NCBI RefSeq assembly: GCF_010183535.1
Contig: NC_071331.1
Coordinates: 4,402,001 to 4,466,000, forward strand
Source of the DNA: Caenorhabditis remanei
Lineage: Eukaryota; Nematoda; Chromadorea; Rhabditida; Rhabditidae
Direction of reading: 5' to 3'
DNA: 64,000 bases
Below are positions 21,039 through 30,942 of the stretch, one piece after another. Both the position numbers and the translations under genes were made by a program. How positions within the stretch are numbered: position 1 is the stretch's first letter; every line of letters begins with the position of its first letter. A model generated the notes under the pieces. That model was not told the DNA's origin and did not search any database. It saw only the letters and a list, made by a program, of their open reading frames with translations.

Positions 21039-23444
21039 TACTGAAACAAACGGAAGTGTTCCAAATACAAAGTAATGGAAAGAATGAGATACAATGTCAA
21101 GATCAATGCGATTTCGACACCAATAAACTTTACAGACGCTTGCTCAAGACATACTGAAGCTCTTCCGGACACTATAGGTTTCATCAGTCCCATGAAACGG
21201 CATTACCATAATTATTGTAATAGCCAATTTACCCGTGCATGTAAAAAAAAACATTCAAGTTTCAGATTGTGGTGTTCATTGGAGTGGTCGTAAGAATGAA
21301 TAATAAACATTACACAAAAAAAATGTTTGAAAAAAGTGCAGTAAATGCAGCAAAAAAGGGCAAATGTTTTCTGTTTCCATTATCTGAAAAATGTTAGCAA
21401 CCATGGTTTTGTGGTTTAATGGGAATCTGGTTTTTCGACGACTGGTTGTGAGTTCTAAGTATATTTTAATGGAACACTTTTCGGTGTTACTAACTCAAAA
21501 ATCATAATGAAAAGCAGATATTTCTGCCCTGAGCTTCAATTTGGTTTCCCAAATTTCTAGTAGATGCTGTTTCGCTAATACTGTAATAAAATTGAAAAAG
21601 AAATATTGATGCTTGTGCTAGAATCGACGTGCGTTCTAATAAAGTCTGAAAAAAACTCTGAAAACCATTGCTTGAAAAATTTGGATTGAAAAATTAGACA
21701 TCTTGAAATAACAAACGTTTCATCAACTTCTTAAAACAGAAAATTACATTTAAAAATGATTAACGGAATTCTTCATTATTTAGTTTGTTGGTACAAAAAA
21801 GTGTGCTTTTAATTATGCAACATGATTTCAACATATTTTTTTACGTTTCAAAAATACAATTTGTTTGAAATGGTAATTTCAGAACTTTGATTGATGAGTA
21901 CGAAACATTAACCGAAAATCAACGTAAATTAGTATTTGTTTATCGTGTTCAGTAAAACATCTTGTCAATCCAGTAAGTTCAGATTTATCAGAAGCTTACC
22001 TGATGATGCTCAGGTGCCACTATTTAAATTCAAACGTGTTTTTTATTATGAGACTGCTAAATTATCAGCACAGCAAACATGTTAGTTACATCGTATTTGA
22101 AAAACAGGGAGTATTTGATAAGGGTGATATGTAACGATTCAAAAAGTCAGATGCAAAATTGTTAATATAATATTCTGTTATCAAATTTTATTTTATGTCC
22201 TGCGCCATTCAATGTTTTATTTATCATCATTATTATCTATAGGTGGCATGTTTAATTACAAAGTAAAACAAGTTCATAATCCGAGCTTCACAACTAACTT
22301 TAATTTGAGAAGTACCAGTTTTTTAATATACATGAAGCGTATTCCACCTTACTCAAACGAAAATTGGTTATTTTTTGAGACTCGAACAATTACATAAAAC
22401 CATTCTGGTGCTTTGTAAATTATTGGCACTAGTTGGAAGAAAACTGGAAGTTGATTCATGTAAAACGTGAAACAGAAAAATAACAGTAAATTATGACAAT
22501 GTTTCATTTTTATACGCATACTTTTATTTATAATCAAACAATACTTGAAAATTTGTATTTTATGCTATTTTTGAAACATCGGAAAAGGATTTGTGATCGT
22601 CTCCAGGAATTTTTTCCTATTAATAAAGTCATTCACTATACGTGAACTGAAATCTTCAAATTGTTGAGCATTCCCTTATTTAATTTTACAAAGCTTCTAG
22701 GATTCATTTCATCCAATCTAATCATCGGGTCACCTGTCACGTGAAATAAATTTTTGCATAGAAACTCGCAGTTTCAAGATCTATATAAACAGTAAACATG
22801 TAACTGATTGATAGTTTCTTGCTATAAAAGTTTTTCCCTGAAGACTTTCCAAAAACTCAGCAAAGAATGGATCAAGCGTAACAACGATACGGAAAACTAT
22901 AGACTAAAAAATAATTCAGCAGCAGTAAAAAATCAAAAACTTTTGGGAGAGTACATATACATACCATCTGAAAAAAAGACTCAATATCTACTGCATGATT
23001 AATTTTTATCAAATAGGTTGACTTTAACTTTGACTAGTATCTGGACATCATGCGGCTTATTTTGAATATTTAGAAAAATGTTCGCGGATTCGTCATTTAA
23101 TTATCTTCATCACTCTTCTTTTCTTGGGTTTCTTTTATCCGAGTATTTTTAAATATATGAATTTTCTAAATGAGATTTTATGTACCCCACTAAAGACAAC
23201 TTTAAAATTGGGTACTTCGTGAATCAGTAAGAAATGTTTATTGCAAAACCTGACGAGAAATTTGATGATTTTGAAAAAACATTTTTCAATGTGAATCGGA
23301 AAATTCACGGTGCGTTAATTGAGCGGTCGCCTGACAAACTAATAAATGAATACACCGTTTGAAGTAAAAAATTTACACGAAACCGGAAAACGTTGAAAAA
23401 AGATAAGTTCAACTAGCTTTAGCCATTTATTCCAAAACTAGACC
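21039..23444. other. AT-rich stretch with one piRNA-type promoter
   Basis: No protein gene is supported. One exact octamer (22468) and near matches CTGTTTCC (21379) and CTGTTTCG (21566). Confidence 0.4.
22468..22475 (-). promoter_or_regulatory. 21U-RNA promoter octamer CTGTTTCA
   Basis: Exact octamer. TA lies 37 nt downstream. Confidence 0.55.
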
Positions 23445-23686
23445 AAATACTGCTGTTTCACGTACTCTGGAACTGAAAATATTATTTTTTGAAGGAATAA
23501 AGTTCGGTGATATCCTTAGTCTCCTTCAGCTCATCAATTATCTTGCACGCTGTCTGATCCGTCAATCTCAAATCTTCAGGTTTCCAGAAGTACAGACTCA
23601 GCGGAACAGTCCGAAACTCATTGAGAAAATTCCGCTGAGCAAAATACATGTTTTCAAAATATTTCTGACAGCTTTACCCCATGCAA

Positions 23687-23770
23687 TTTAGATATTTGAC
23701 TAGCGTCCCCCGCCTCCCGGCGGGCTCCGCAGTACTCGGCTGCACCTCGTGCGCGGTGCTTAGCAAGTAA
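23687..23770. other. GC-rich hairpin patch
   Basis: A short GC island (CCCGCC-TCC-GGCGGG and GCAC/GTGC stems) inside AT-rich DNA, within the insertion that splits the pseudogene. A similar CCCGCCTTCGGCGG patch is at about 48981. Probably mobile-element derived. Confidence 0.35.
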
Positions 23771-23786
23771 TAAATTCAGAAATTAG

Positions 23787-23982
23787 TTATTTGTTAACCT
23801 ATTGCAAAAAAAGATTTTGGAAAAATACCGGCTTTGTGCGGAGTTACATGCCATCAATTCAAAATGAGTCCATTTACTACTGAAAACGTGAAAAAAACAG
23901 CTGTTTGTATTCAATTGCAAGTAACTCCGCTCAAAGTCGGTATTTTTTCCGTAATCTTTTTTGCAATAGGTTCACAAATAAA
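23787..23982. mobile_element. Palindromic MITE within the pseudogene insertion
   Basis: Inverted ends TTATTTGTTAACCTATTGC and GCAATAGGTTCACAAATAA, with inner arms around GCGGAGTTAC / GTAACTCCGC. About 196 bp. Confidence 0.65.
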
Positions 23983-25365
23983 TGACTCAAATCACCGATA
24001 ACGTTTCAGAATAGTAGTAGGTTCATGAAAATTTGTGTCCGGGGGATCTTGAGTCCGGGGAAAATTTGTGTCCGGGGGTTCGTGGATTTGGAATCGATTG
24101 GCATTCACAGATTTTTGATATCTCTTTTGGGTTTTCCAGAACCTCCAAATTTGAGGAGGGTCCTAAAGATATTTCGCGCACTGTATCCTCTCACAATCGT
24201 TTAGAAATTTCATACAACGGGCCATCATTTTTGACATTTTTATTCGACTCTTTTAACAACAATATTGTAGAAATTTTCACTCATACAAAATAAAACTGAA
24301 AAAACAGTGAATTTTCGAACCATAACCGCACCGACTCTCACCCCCGCCCTCTACCAGTTCCCAGGCCAGGAAAGGGAATAAATCCATCTTAACCGAAAAC
24401 CACAAAATTCGGTTTACTGAAAGTTTTACCAACTAAAGGTGCCTTTAATTTCACATGGTTCGATAGAGATATTTTTCTACGTCTACGGATATACTTTTTT
24501 TCGGATCCAAAAATTTCGGATCCAAAAATCTCAGTAAATCCGACAGATTATTTTGATGGGCGGAGCTTTCCCGTGTCAACTATTTTTTCTTGATTTTTAA
24601 ACTATCCTTTCGATTATCTGCTCGCGCTTTAGATTAACGGACCATTCTGCATAAATAAATTAAGAAATGAAAAAAATAAATCAAGAAATGATTTATTAAA
24701 AATTAAGAATAAAAAATTCTTAAAAAATCCGTCACGTCATTTTTACGTCATTTTTACATTTGCTCATTTTTGAGGTTATTTGAGTGTAACTCGAAGCTAA
24801 CAGATCCAATTTAAAATCTGATTTTTTAGCCATCTTCCCCATGCCAAGTTACATAATTGTACCAAATTCCAAAATTCTCGGTTCAGTACAACTGGAGATA
24901 TCGTGAGGAAAGTGAAAAATTCGAGAAAAAAAGTTGAGCTCACACTTTTATGGCTGTAAATCTTATTTTCCCAGGTATCCAAATAATTTTACATTTTACA
25001 TGTCTCGATAGCCAGATTTTTAGAAATCTTGAGTCCAGAAAATCCCACAGAAATGTTCAAAGCTGGAGCCGTACGAAATAGAAAACGGCGGAAATCGTGA
25101 ATTTCTCAAGCCATTTTTTTGAGCGAAAAAAGTTGATCTTACTATTTAGCTCACAACTTTCCTCCAAATGCCCCAAACCTAACCCCTGGCGGTCGCCACT
25201 GGCGCCCCAAGTTTTTGTATCACCTCAAAAAAGAAATTTTCGTAAAAGTTGAGAACAAAGAAAGTTATTAAGAAAAATGAGTGCGGACAAAATTGTGGAC
25301 ATTTTTGTCGACATTTTTTGAAGCTCCGCCCACTCCAAATCGGCAAGTCATACTTACGTGATTTA

Positions 25366-25404
25366 AAGAGAGGGGGTGAAGGATAAAGAGAGGGGGTGAA
25401 GGAC
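25366..25404. repeat. Short tandem duplication
   Basis: AAAGAGAGGGGGTGAAGGA occurs twice in direct succession at the edge of the pseudogene block. Confidence 0.7.
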
Positions 25405-26276
25405 TTATCATCCTGAGCATCTTTTCTAAGCAACTCTATGGCACTCCAAAAGGAACGCGTTACCGTAATCCCAGAAGCACATTCCTTTAGCAGCAATCTT
25501 GTCGATGGCTGCGATTTCACGGATTAGAACAGGTTTTTTGAGTTTGGCGAGATAAAAACTGATATCAAGTTAAATTGAAACATCTTTGAATCATATTTTA
25601 GGTTTCAAAATATTTTTATAGGATTTTTCTGGTCAGTTTTATTAATAAGTCACAGTTTAATCTGGTTGTTCATTAAAAAACATTCAAAAATGCAATGTGT
25701 CGTTGTATTCTCCTTTTAAACTGTTATCAAGCTTCACCACAACAAAAAATACTAAAAAACCATCAGATGGAATTATATCCAATCGAATTGTAAAAATTTG
25801 GAAATATTATGAAACGGAGAACAAGTTGTAGTCATAATTTAGAAACCATTTGATATAAGCGATGTTTGCACATCAGTCTTCCGATTCATGTTTTATTTCC
25901 AAATTGCAAAATGTATTATTTTTCTAATCCGAGAAACTATTATGCTACAAGTTTTTTGAGTCTATTTTCACCCTCTTTGTATCAGTAAAAGTATTTCCAC
26001 AGAGATCAGCAAATGATAAATTTCTTGTTTCAATGTTTTGTGAAAAATTGGGTTGTGAACACGTATTTAGTTCCACAACTCCCATCAATCCTACTTCATT
26101 GCAAATGTAATAAATTTGAAAAATGTTCAAGAACAGCTGTTAAAATAGAGTGAAGGACTGAAACAACTGCTTGAAGTTGGAATGTAATGAAATACAGGGA
26201 AGAAGTGGTGAGAAGAAAAATCCGCTTAAGTATTAGGGCAATCGTGCTTGACTTCTGAAAAAGGTTTACTTGAAAC

Positions 26277-26620
26277 CATAGTTGTCAAGGCCCGGCCCGG
26301 GCAAATTGGCGCGAAAGTCAAATTTTCAAATTTTTTCAAATTTTTTGAATTTTTTTGAATTTTTTCGCGAAAAAGTCACATTTTCGACTATCAGTCAGAA
26401 TTAGAAGAAATTCTGAAAAATAGTCAAAAATGGTCACATTTCCGATGAAAAATTGAAAAAAATTCGAAAAAAAAATTGGAAAAAAAAAGGGTCGTTTTTT
26501 GAAGCCGGGCCTTCGGGCCGGGCCGGGCCTTGAAAATTTTCTACCGGCCCGGCCCGGGCCTTCGGGCCTTGCCGGGCCTTGCCGGGCCTTGCCGGGCCGG
26601 CCCGGGCCTTGACAACTATG
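26277..26620. mobile_element. hAT-type MITE, very GC-rich
   Basis: TIRs CATAGTTGTCAAGGCCCGGC and its complement, flanked by the exact 8-bp direct repeat CTTGAAAC (26269-26276, 26621-26628). The 8-bp duplication and GTTGTCAA-type TIR fit the hAT superfamily. The interior is repeats of GGGCCGGGCCTT around an AT-rich core, with no transposase. Degraded relatives are at about 29690-29975 and 43571-43632. Confidence 0.8.
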
Positions 26621-26671
26621 CTTGAAACCAAAATAACGAGAAGTTTAAAACAATGTAGTCGTCAGAGTAGT

Positions 26672-26875
26672 GGGCACACGATGAGGTCAGGGCTACCAAT
26701 GCAGTCGCGCTCTATTGACAAGGATGATTCATTTTTTGCGTCACGGTGAACATTCGAATTGATATATCCGGTATAGTATGCACATAAGTTCGAATATTCA
26801 CCATAACGCAGAAAATGTAGCATTCTTGTCAATAGAGCGTGGCTGCACAGATAGCCCTGGACTCATCGTGTGGAC
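26672..26875. mobile_element. Palindromic MITE
   Basis: Left arm CACACGATGAG..CGCTCTATTGACAAG is mirrored by CTTGTCAATAGAGCG..CTCATCGTGTG. A half copy lies upstream of urocanate hydratase (about 40008-40110). Confidence 0.7.
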
Positions 26876-27169
26876 AGCCTCCAACATATTGAAACTAACT
26901 TGCAAATACATCTTTATCGATTCATGAAAAATTAATTTGAAATAATAAAGTCAACAATTGATGTAAAAAAGCAAATTAGTCAAATGTGAAATTATTTCTG
27001 TTTGAAAACTATATGAAACAAACATTTTTGAACAATTTATTAATACGTCCAACCCAATTATGCTATTTATTGAAAACAATGTTCAACAATTTAGTTTTAG
27101 GGTATAAAGTGTTTCATCAACTTAGCGTATCACCACTAGGCTTCAACTTAACGTATCACTACAGTTTTC

Positions 27170-27177
27170 TGAAACAG
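27170..27177 (-). promoter_or_regulatory. 21U-RNA promoter octamer CTGTTTCA
   Basis: Exact octamer. TA lies 32 nt downstream. Confidence 0.5.
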
Positions 27178-27579
27178 TACAAAAAATTTTTCAGAAAAAT
27201 GGAAAAATACTTTTAAAAAAATTGAAAATTGAAGTGATAATGATATCAAGCTATATTCTGAATTACGGGCCAGAGAACATTTGGAAAACGAGACACAACA
27301 TTGGCATTGTCAATTTTATGTGGATCGCAAAAAAAAATTCCTCATTCATCAGTAATTGTCTTCCTTTTCGCTAGTTTCAAAATGTGGTTGTTTCAAAATA
27401 CCATGGACTTGGTTTTTATCGGATATTTTTACCGAAAGCCTATATTTTTAAAAACTGATTCCCAACATTGTTAAAAAATGAATCGCGTCCAAGATATATT
27501 GCGTATTGATAGCATGTTGATCTTATCGTTCCTCCAATTCAACTTTCCGTGAAGCAGTAATCTTTTGAGTAAAAATGTT

Positions 27580-27587
27580 CTGTTTCA
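27580..27587 (+). promoter_or_regulatory. 21U-RNA promoter octamer CTGTTTCA
   Basis: Exact octamer with CGTA downstream, its T 36 nt after the octamer. Paralogous to the locus at 48186. Confidence 0.7.
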
Positions 27588-27622
27588 GGTGTTGTATGTT
27601 CTTTTGTGATTTGTACTTGTCG

Positions 27623-27643
27623 TATCTGAACTTTGCAAGAATA
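27623..27643 (+). ncRNA. Candidate 21U-RNA
   Basis: Starts at the T of CGTA (27623), 36 nt after the octamer at 27580-27587; the sequence begins TATCTGAACT. The paralogous locus at 48228 keeps the CGTA but has a different 21-mer, as expected for piRNA genes whose promoters are constrained and products are not. Confidence 0.45.
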
Positions 27644-27724
27644 TTTACTCATGCCGTTTTTCTTTTCAATTCAATTAATGACCGCATTCAAATCATCTTT
27701 ATGAAGAATCTGAAAAAAAAGAGT

Positions 27725-27799
27725 TGCCTGCTGCTGGAATCGAACCAGCGTCGCCACGGCCACAACGTGGAGTACTAACCACTATACTAAGCCACAGGC
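27725..27799 (-). tRNA. tRNA-His-like gene (GTG anticodon)
   Basis: On the minus strand the anticodon arm CCACG-TTGTGGC-CGTGG and T arm GCTGG-TTCGATT-CCAGC are perfect, and the D arm is tRNA-like (TAGTATAGTGGTTAGTA). The acceptor stem GCCTGTG/AGCAGGC has one wobble and one mismatch at its base. A T8 run (complement of 27713-27720) follows as a Pol III terminator. Anticodon GTG predicts His. It may be a tRNA-derived repeat, because a 3'-half copy lies at 48395-48433 inside the segmental duplication. Confidence 0.6.
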
Positions 27800-27944
27800 C
27801 GTCCGCCACGGACGCAATATGGGCGATATATGGGCCGCGCGTGGACTCAGCACGAATTCGCAGAGGATTGTATGTGGTCCGTATACGGTCCGTTTTGAGT
27901 CCGCGCGCGGACGTAGTCGCTCGCACCGCCAGCCCTCTCCCTAC

Positions 27945-28850
27945 TTTGTTTTCCGGTTGTGATCGTCATTTAACAAAGAAGAATAGAGATAAAATTACTA
28001 TTTTATTAAAAGAAAGATAAAAGGAACATTAAAAATTACAAAAATAAGAAGGAAGACACAACAAATTACTTAGAAATTACAAATTTGTCCACCAGCCCTG
28101 TCCTTCAAATCCATCGAAATCCAGTTGTCGTAGAAGCAGTTTTCAGTCGTTGATTTCCGTCTTTCCCTTTGTATTTCTGAAAAAAATAAATTACTTGCTG
28201 AATAAAACATAATTATTCAGCTAACTTACTTTCGAAAATGGTTTCTTCCTTCCAGACGAAAACATATGTCGTGCTTGTGAAAATAGTTCTGGCCAATTTT
28301 ATCTAATTTCCTAACTGAAAAAACTTATTTTGAATATAAAATGCTGAATATTATCACAAACCTTTGAGGAAATCGATGAATTGGTTCCATTTCAACTATC
28401 GCCGCTTCTTCTCTTTTTGGGGCCAACGGACTGACTGAAAACACAATTATTGTTTGATCATTCACAGTAAAATGCAAGAATTTTTCACGAAAAAAATTAA
28501 TAAGGAGAAATTTCAATAGAGAAAAACATAAAGTAAAGCGAAACTTTCGAAAAATAGAGAAAGAAACGTAAAAACTCCGCAAATGATAAAAAAATTATCA
28601 TTATCCGAGAGAAGTCCGAGAGCTTCGGAAGAGCTACTGCATGCCGCGGCCGCGGCCAGCGCGCCCATATACGGTCCGCGCGCGGACGCCTGCCACCCAC
28701 TTCCACCTCTTTTCCCGAAGTCCATGCTGCGTCCATATACAGTCCGCAGCGGACCAAATTTCCGCTGCGGACTCTATGTGGACGAAAAATGGGACTGAAT
28801 CCGCATGCGGTCCGCACGCCAACTACCTGTGGCAGGCCGAGAGTACAGCG
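27945..28850 (-). repeat. GC-rich repeat family with exon-like segments, copy 1
   Basis: Matches 48426-49600 in inverted orientation. The GC-rich end (about 28620-28850) is full of GTCCGCGCGCGGAC palindromes. On the minus strand, exon-like pieces with plausible GT-AG signals are shared with copy 2: one contains EMEPIHRFPQR, another ends NCFYDNWISMDLKDRAGG.. then a stop. It could be a gene-carrying mobile element or a duplicated gene. I do not recognise the protein. Confidence 0.5.
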
Positions 28851-28944
28851 CACACAATGGCAATTAGATTACCGGCGGAGACGGCAAGGAGAGAGAAAGA
28901 GGGCAGCGATAACAAGTATGCAATGGAGACCGGCCATCGTCAGC

Positions 28945-29314
28945 GGTCTCGTGGTGTAGTGGTTCACAGGTAAAGCGCGATGGATCCATTATGGATGAAA
29001 CGCGGATCGCGCGGATGCTGTGGGTATGTCAGATGGATCCATTATGGATCCATACAGATCCACGCGTGTCAGATGGATCCATTATGGATCCATATGGATC
29101 CATCCACGGAAACTCGAGGGCGACCGCCATCCTCCCCATCCTTATTCCATCCGCGCGCGATCCGCGTTTTAAATGTGGACCCATTAGGGATCCTATGTGG
29201 ATCCATATTCGATATGGACGCATATGGACCCACAATGGATCCATCGCGCTTTACCTGTGTTATCACATCTGTCTAACACACAGAAGGTCGGCGGTTCGAT
29301 CCCGCCCGAGATCA
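28945..29314 (+). pseudogene. tRNA-Val (AAC) gene interrupted by a MITE
   Basis: 28945-28964 plus 29262-29314 make a 73-nt tRNA. Acceptor GGTCTCG/CGAGATC with A discriminator; anticodon arm TCTGT-CTAACAC-ACAGA (anticodon AAC, valine); T arm GGCGG-TTCGATC-CCGCC. A T6 run follows (29318-29323). The D loop is split after GTGGTT by a 295-bp element. With this insertion the precursor could not fold normally, so the gene is presumably dead unless the element is removed. Confidence 0.85.
28965..29259. mobile_element. Foldback element with GGATCCAT repeats, inside tRNA-Val
   Basis: Exact TIRs CACAGGTAAAGCGCGATGGA and its complement are flanked by TT on each side (28963-64, 29260-61). The interior is repeated GGATCCATTATGGATCCAT palindromes. 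No coding capacity. Confidence 0.85.
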
Positions 29315-29689
29315 CCATTTTTTGCTAATTATAAGATTGAAATTTCCGGTTCTTTCAAATTGTGGATTCTAGTTTCAATATGTCTGACATCTCTAATTGA
29401 GATTAGTTCTGATTGCACTGTTAATTGAATAATACAGCAAAAATCAATTTCCAGGTATTCCCTTTTTGAAACTGGGAGAAATAGACCTGTAAAAAATGAT
29501 ACAAAATAGAACTCCAGTCCTGGCTTTGAAATACTGTTCAGTTCCATTTTCTTATAACACCTACTGATCAACAAACATAAATAACTTTACTGTTTGTTAA
29601 TATACTGAAACATAAGAATTTTGGAAGATTTTCAATTGTTACGCTGAGTCTTGTCTTTGTAAAAAGAGAGTGTATTTAGCGAGTTTGAG

Positions 29690-29975
29690 TTTGGCCCGGC
29701 GGGCCGGGCCGGGCCAAAATTTTTCCTGATTTTAAAAAATGGGAACCCGTTTTTACCAAATTTTATTTGAAATTTTTCGAAAAAAATAGAGTAAAAATGC
29801 TTAAATTATCATACATATTCACATTATTCCTAAAATTTCAAAAAATTTCCAAAAAAAAATCAAAAACTTAAAATGTTTCAAAAGAGCCAGGCCGGGCCGA
29901 GATTTTTCCTGAGTTTGGCCCGGCGGGCCGGGCCGGGACAAAATTTTTCCTGATTTCGGCTCGGCCCGTGACAAG
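29690..29975. mobile_element. Degraded GC-rich MITE relative
   Basis: GAGTTTGGCCCGGCGGGCC followed by AAATTTTTCCTGATTT occurs near both ends in direct orientation, with a right end CGGCCCGTGACAAG like the hAT MITE at 26277. No clean target duplication. Confidence 0.4.
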
Positions 29976-30289
29976 TCTGTAAATTACAACTACTGGGTTG
30001 TAAGAGGTGAATACAACAGGGATTTCTCATATTTTTGAAACATATTATGCTTCCGATATGTGCTATTCAAAACAATGATACCACGATCAGCATGCAGAAA
30101 AATATTACTGTTACTTGACCCTGTGAAACTTACATGTTTTGCACATTCACACATTATAAAGTTCATCGCCACAACAGAGTTTCTGTTATGAGTGAAAATA
30201 TTTTGCTGTTGTCAAGGTGAACAATGAGCTTTTAGACACGTTCAATTTATAAAAAAACGTATTTGGAGGGAAGTGTGAACAGCATACTG

Positions 30290-30748
30290 TACCGCTCAAA
30301 TAGTTATAAAGTTTTTGGTTTTGACCATAACTTGTTCTAAATTGGTCCGATTGTGCTGAAACTTTAGAAAAACATCGGAGAGTTTTGGTTATTTTATAAG
30401 CATTCTAGGTGAAAAATCATGTTTCATAAGTTTTTTTTTCTTCAAACATCACGAAAATTCGATAAATGGTATATTTTATTTTGAGTATAATTAGTTACTA
30501 TGATAGTATTCTTATGAAAACCGAAAAAATTACCGCAATTTGCCTATTGAAGAATTGTAGTTTGGCATGAAGTATTGTGTTCGTGAAACAGTGACTTTTG
30601 TAAAACTTCCAAGTAAATTGTACTGTTTCTTACTGTGAAAATTAGTACCATTGTATTTTTTCTCGATTGTTTTTGCGATATTTAACACTTTCAAAATCTC
30701 TACGTTATAACGTTGCAGTATTTTTCAATTCTTAGATTTCGAGTGGTA
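30290..30748. mobile_element. TA-flanked MITE
   Basis: Ends TACCGCTCAAAT and ATTTCGAGTGGTA are imperfect inverted repeats bounded by TA, a mariner-type arrangement. It contains an octamer at 30584. Confidence 0.5.
30584..30591 (-). promoter_or_regulatory. CTGTTTCA octamer
   Basis: Exact octamer but inside a probable MITE; TA only at 38 nt. Weaker candidate. Confidence 0.35.
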
Positions 30749-30942
30749 CCTACCAGTTCTTTATTTTTTCGAACATATTAAAAAAAAAAGAAGATTATAA
30801 CGTCTGTTCCATTCAAAATTACCAGCATTTAGGGATGCATCTTCAGTTTTCAGCGTCAATTTCAGTTTTTTGGATTCACTGAATGATCTCATATCCATAG
30901 AGCGGTAGGAGATCATACAATAAACCAGGTCGAAGTCATGTA

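Larger units (their letters stand above)
23445..25545 (-). pseudogene. Urocanate hydratase pseudogene, split
   Basis: Two blocks match the intact gene downstream in the same order and strand. 25400-25545 corresponds to exon sequence at about 36862-37030, and 23445-23632 to about 36640-36835. The second block keeps the position of the short intron between exons 6 and 7 (with altered sequence), so the copy arose by DNA duplication, not retroposition. It has at least one single-base loss (TTTCCAGAAG against TTTCCCAGAAG) and about 1.75 kb of unrelated DNA between the blocks. The 5' two-thirds and the 3' end of the gene are missing. Confidence 0.8.
25560..27775 (+). repeat. Segmental duplication, copy 1
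   Basis: Parts 25560-26090 and about 27440-27770 match 46845-47345 and about 48030-48430 in the same order and orientation. The copies differ by transposons: a hAT MITE and a palindromic MITE here, the CTGTTGCA element in copy 2. They also differ in octamers: 27580 matches 48186, but 46974 corresponds to a deleted version near 25720. Confidence 0.6.

Noticed and set aside
23453..23460. CTGTTTCA octamer
   Set aside because: Inherited from the urocanase exon in the pseudogene copy.
28980..29276. Open frames of repeated MDPLW/GSI units
   Set aside because: Generated by GGATCCAT repeats of the foldback element inside tRNA-Val.
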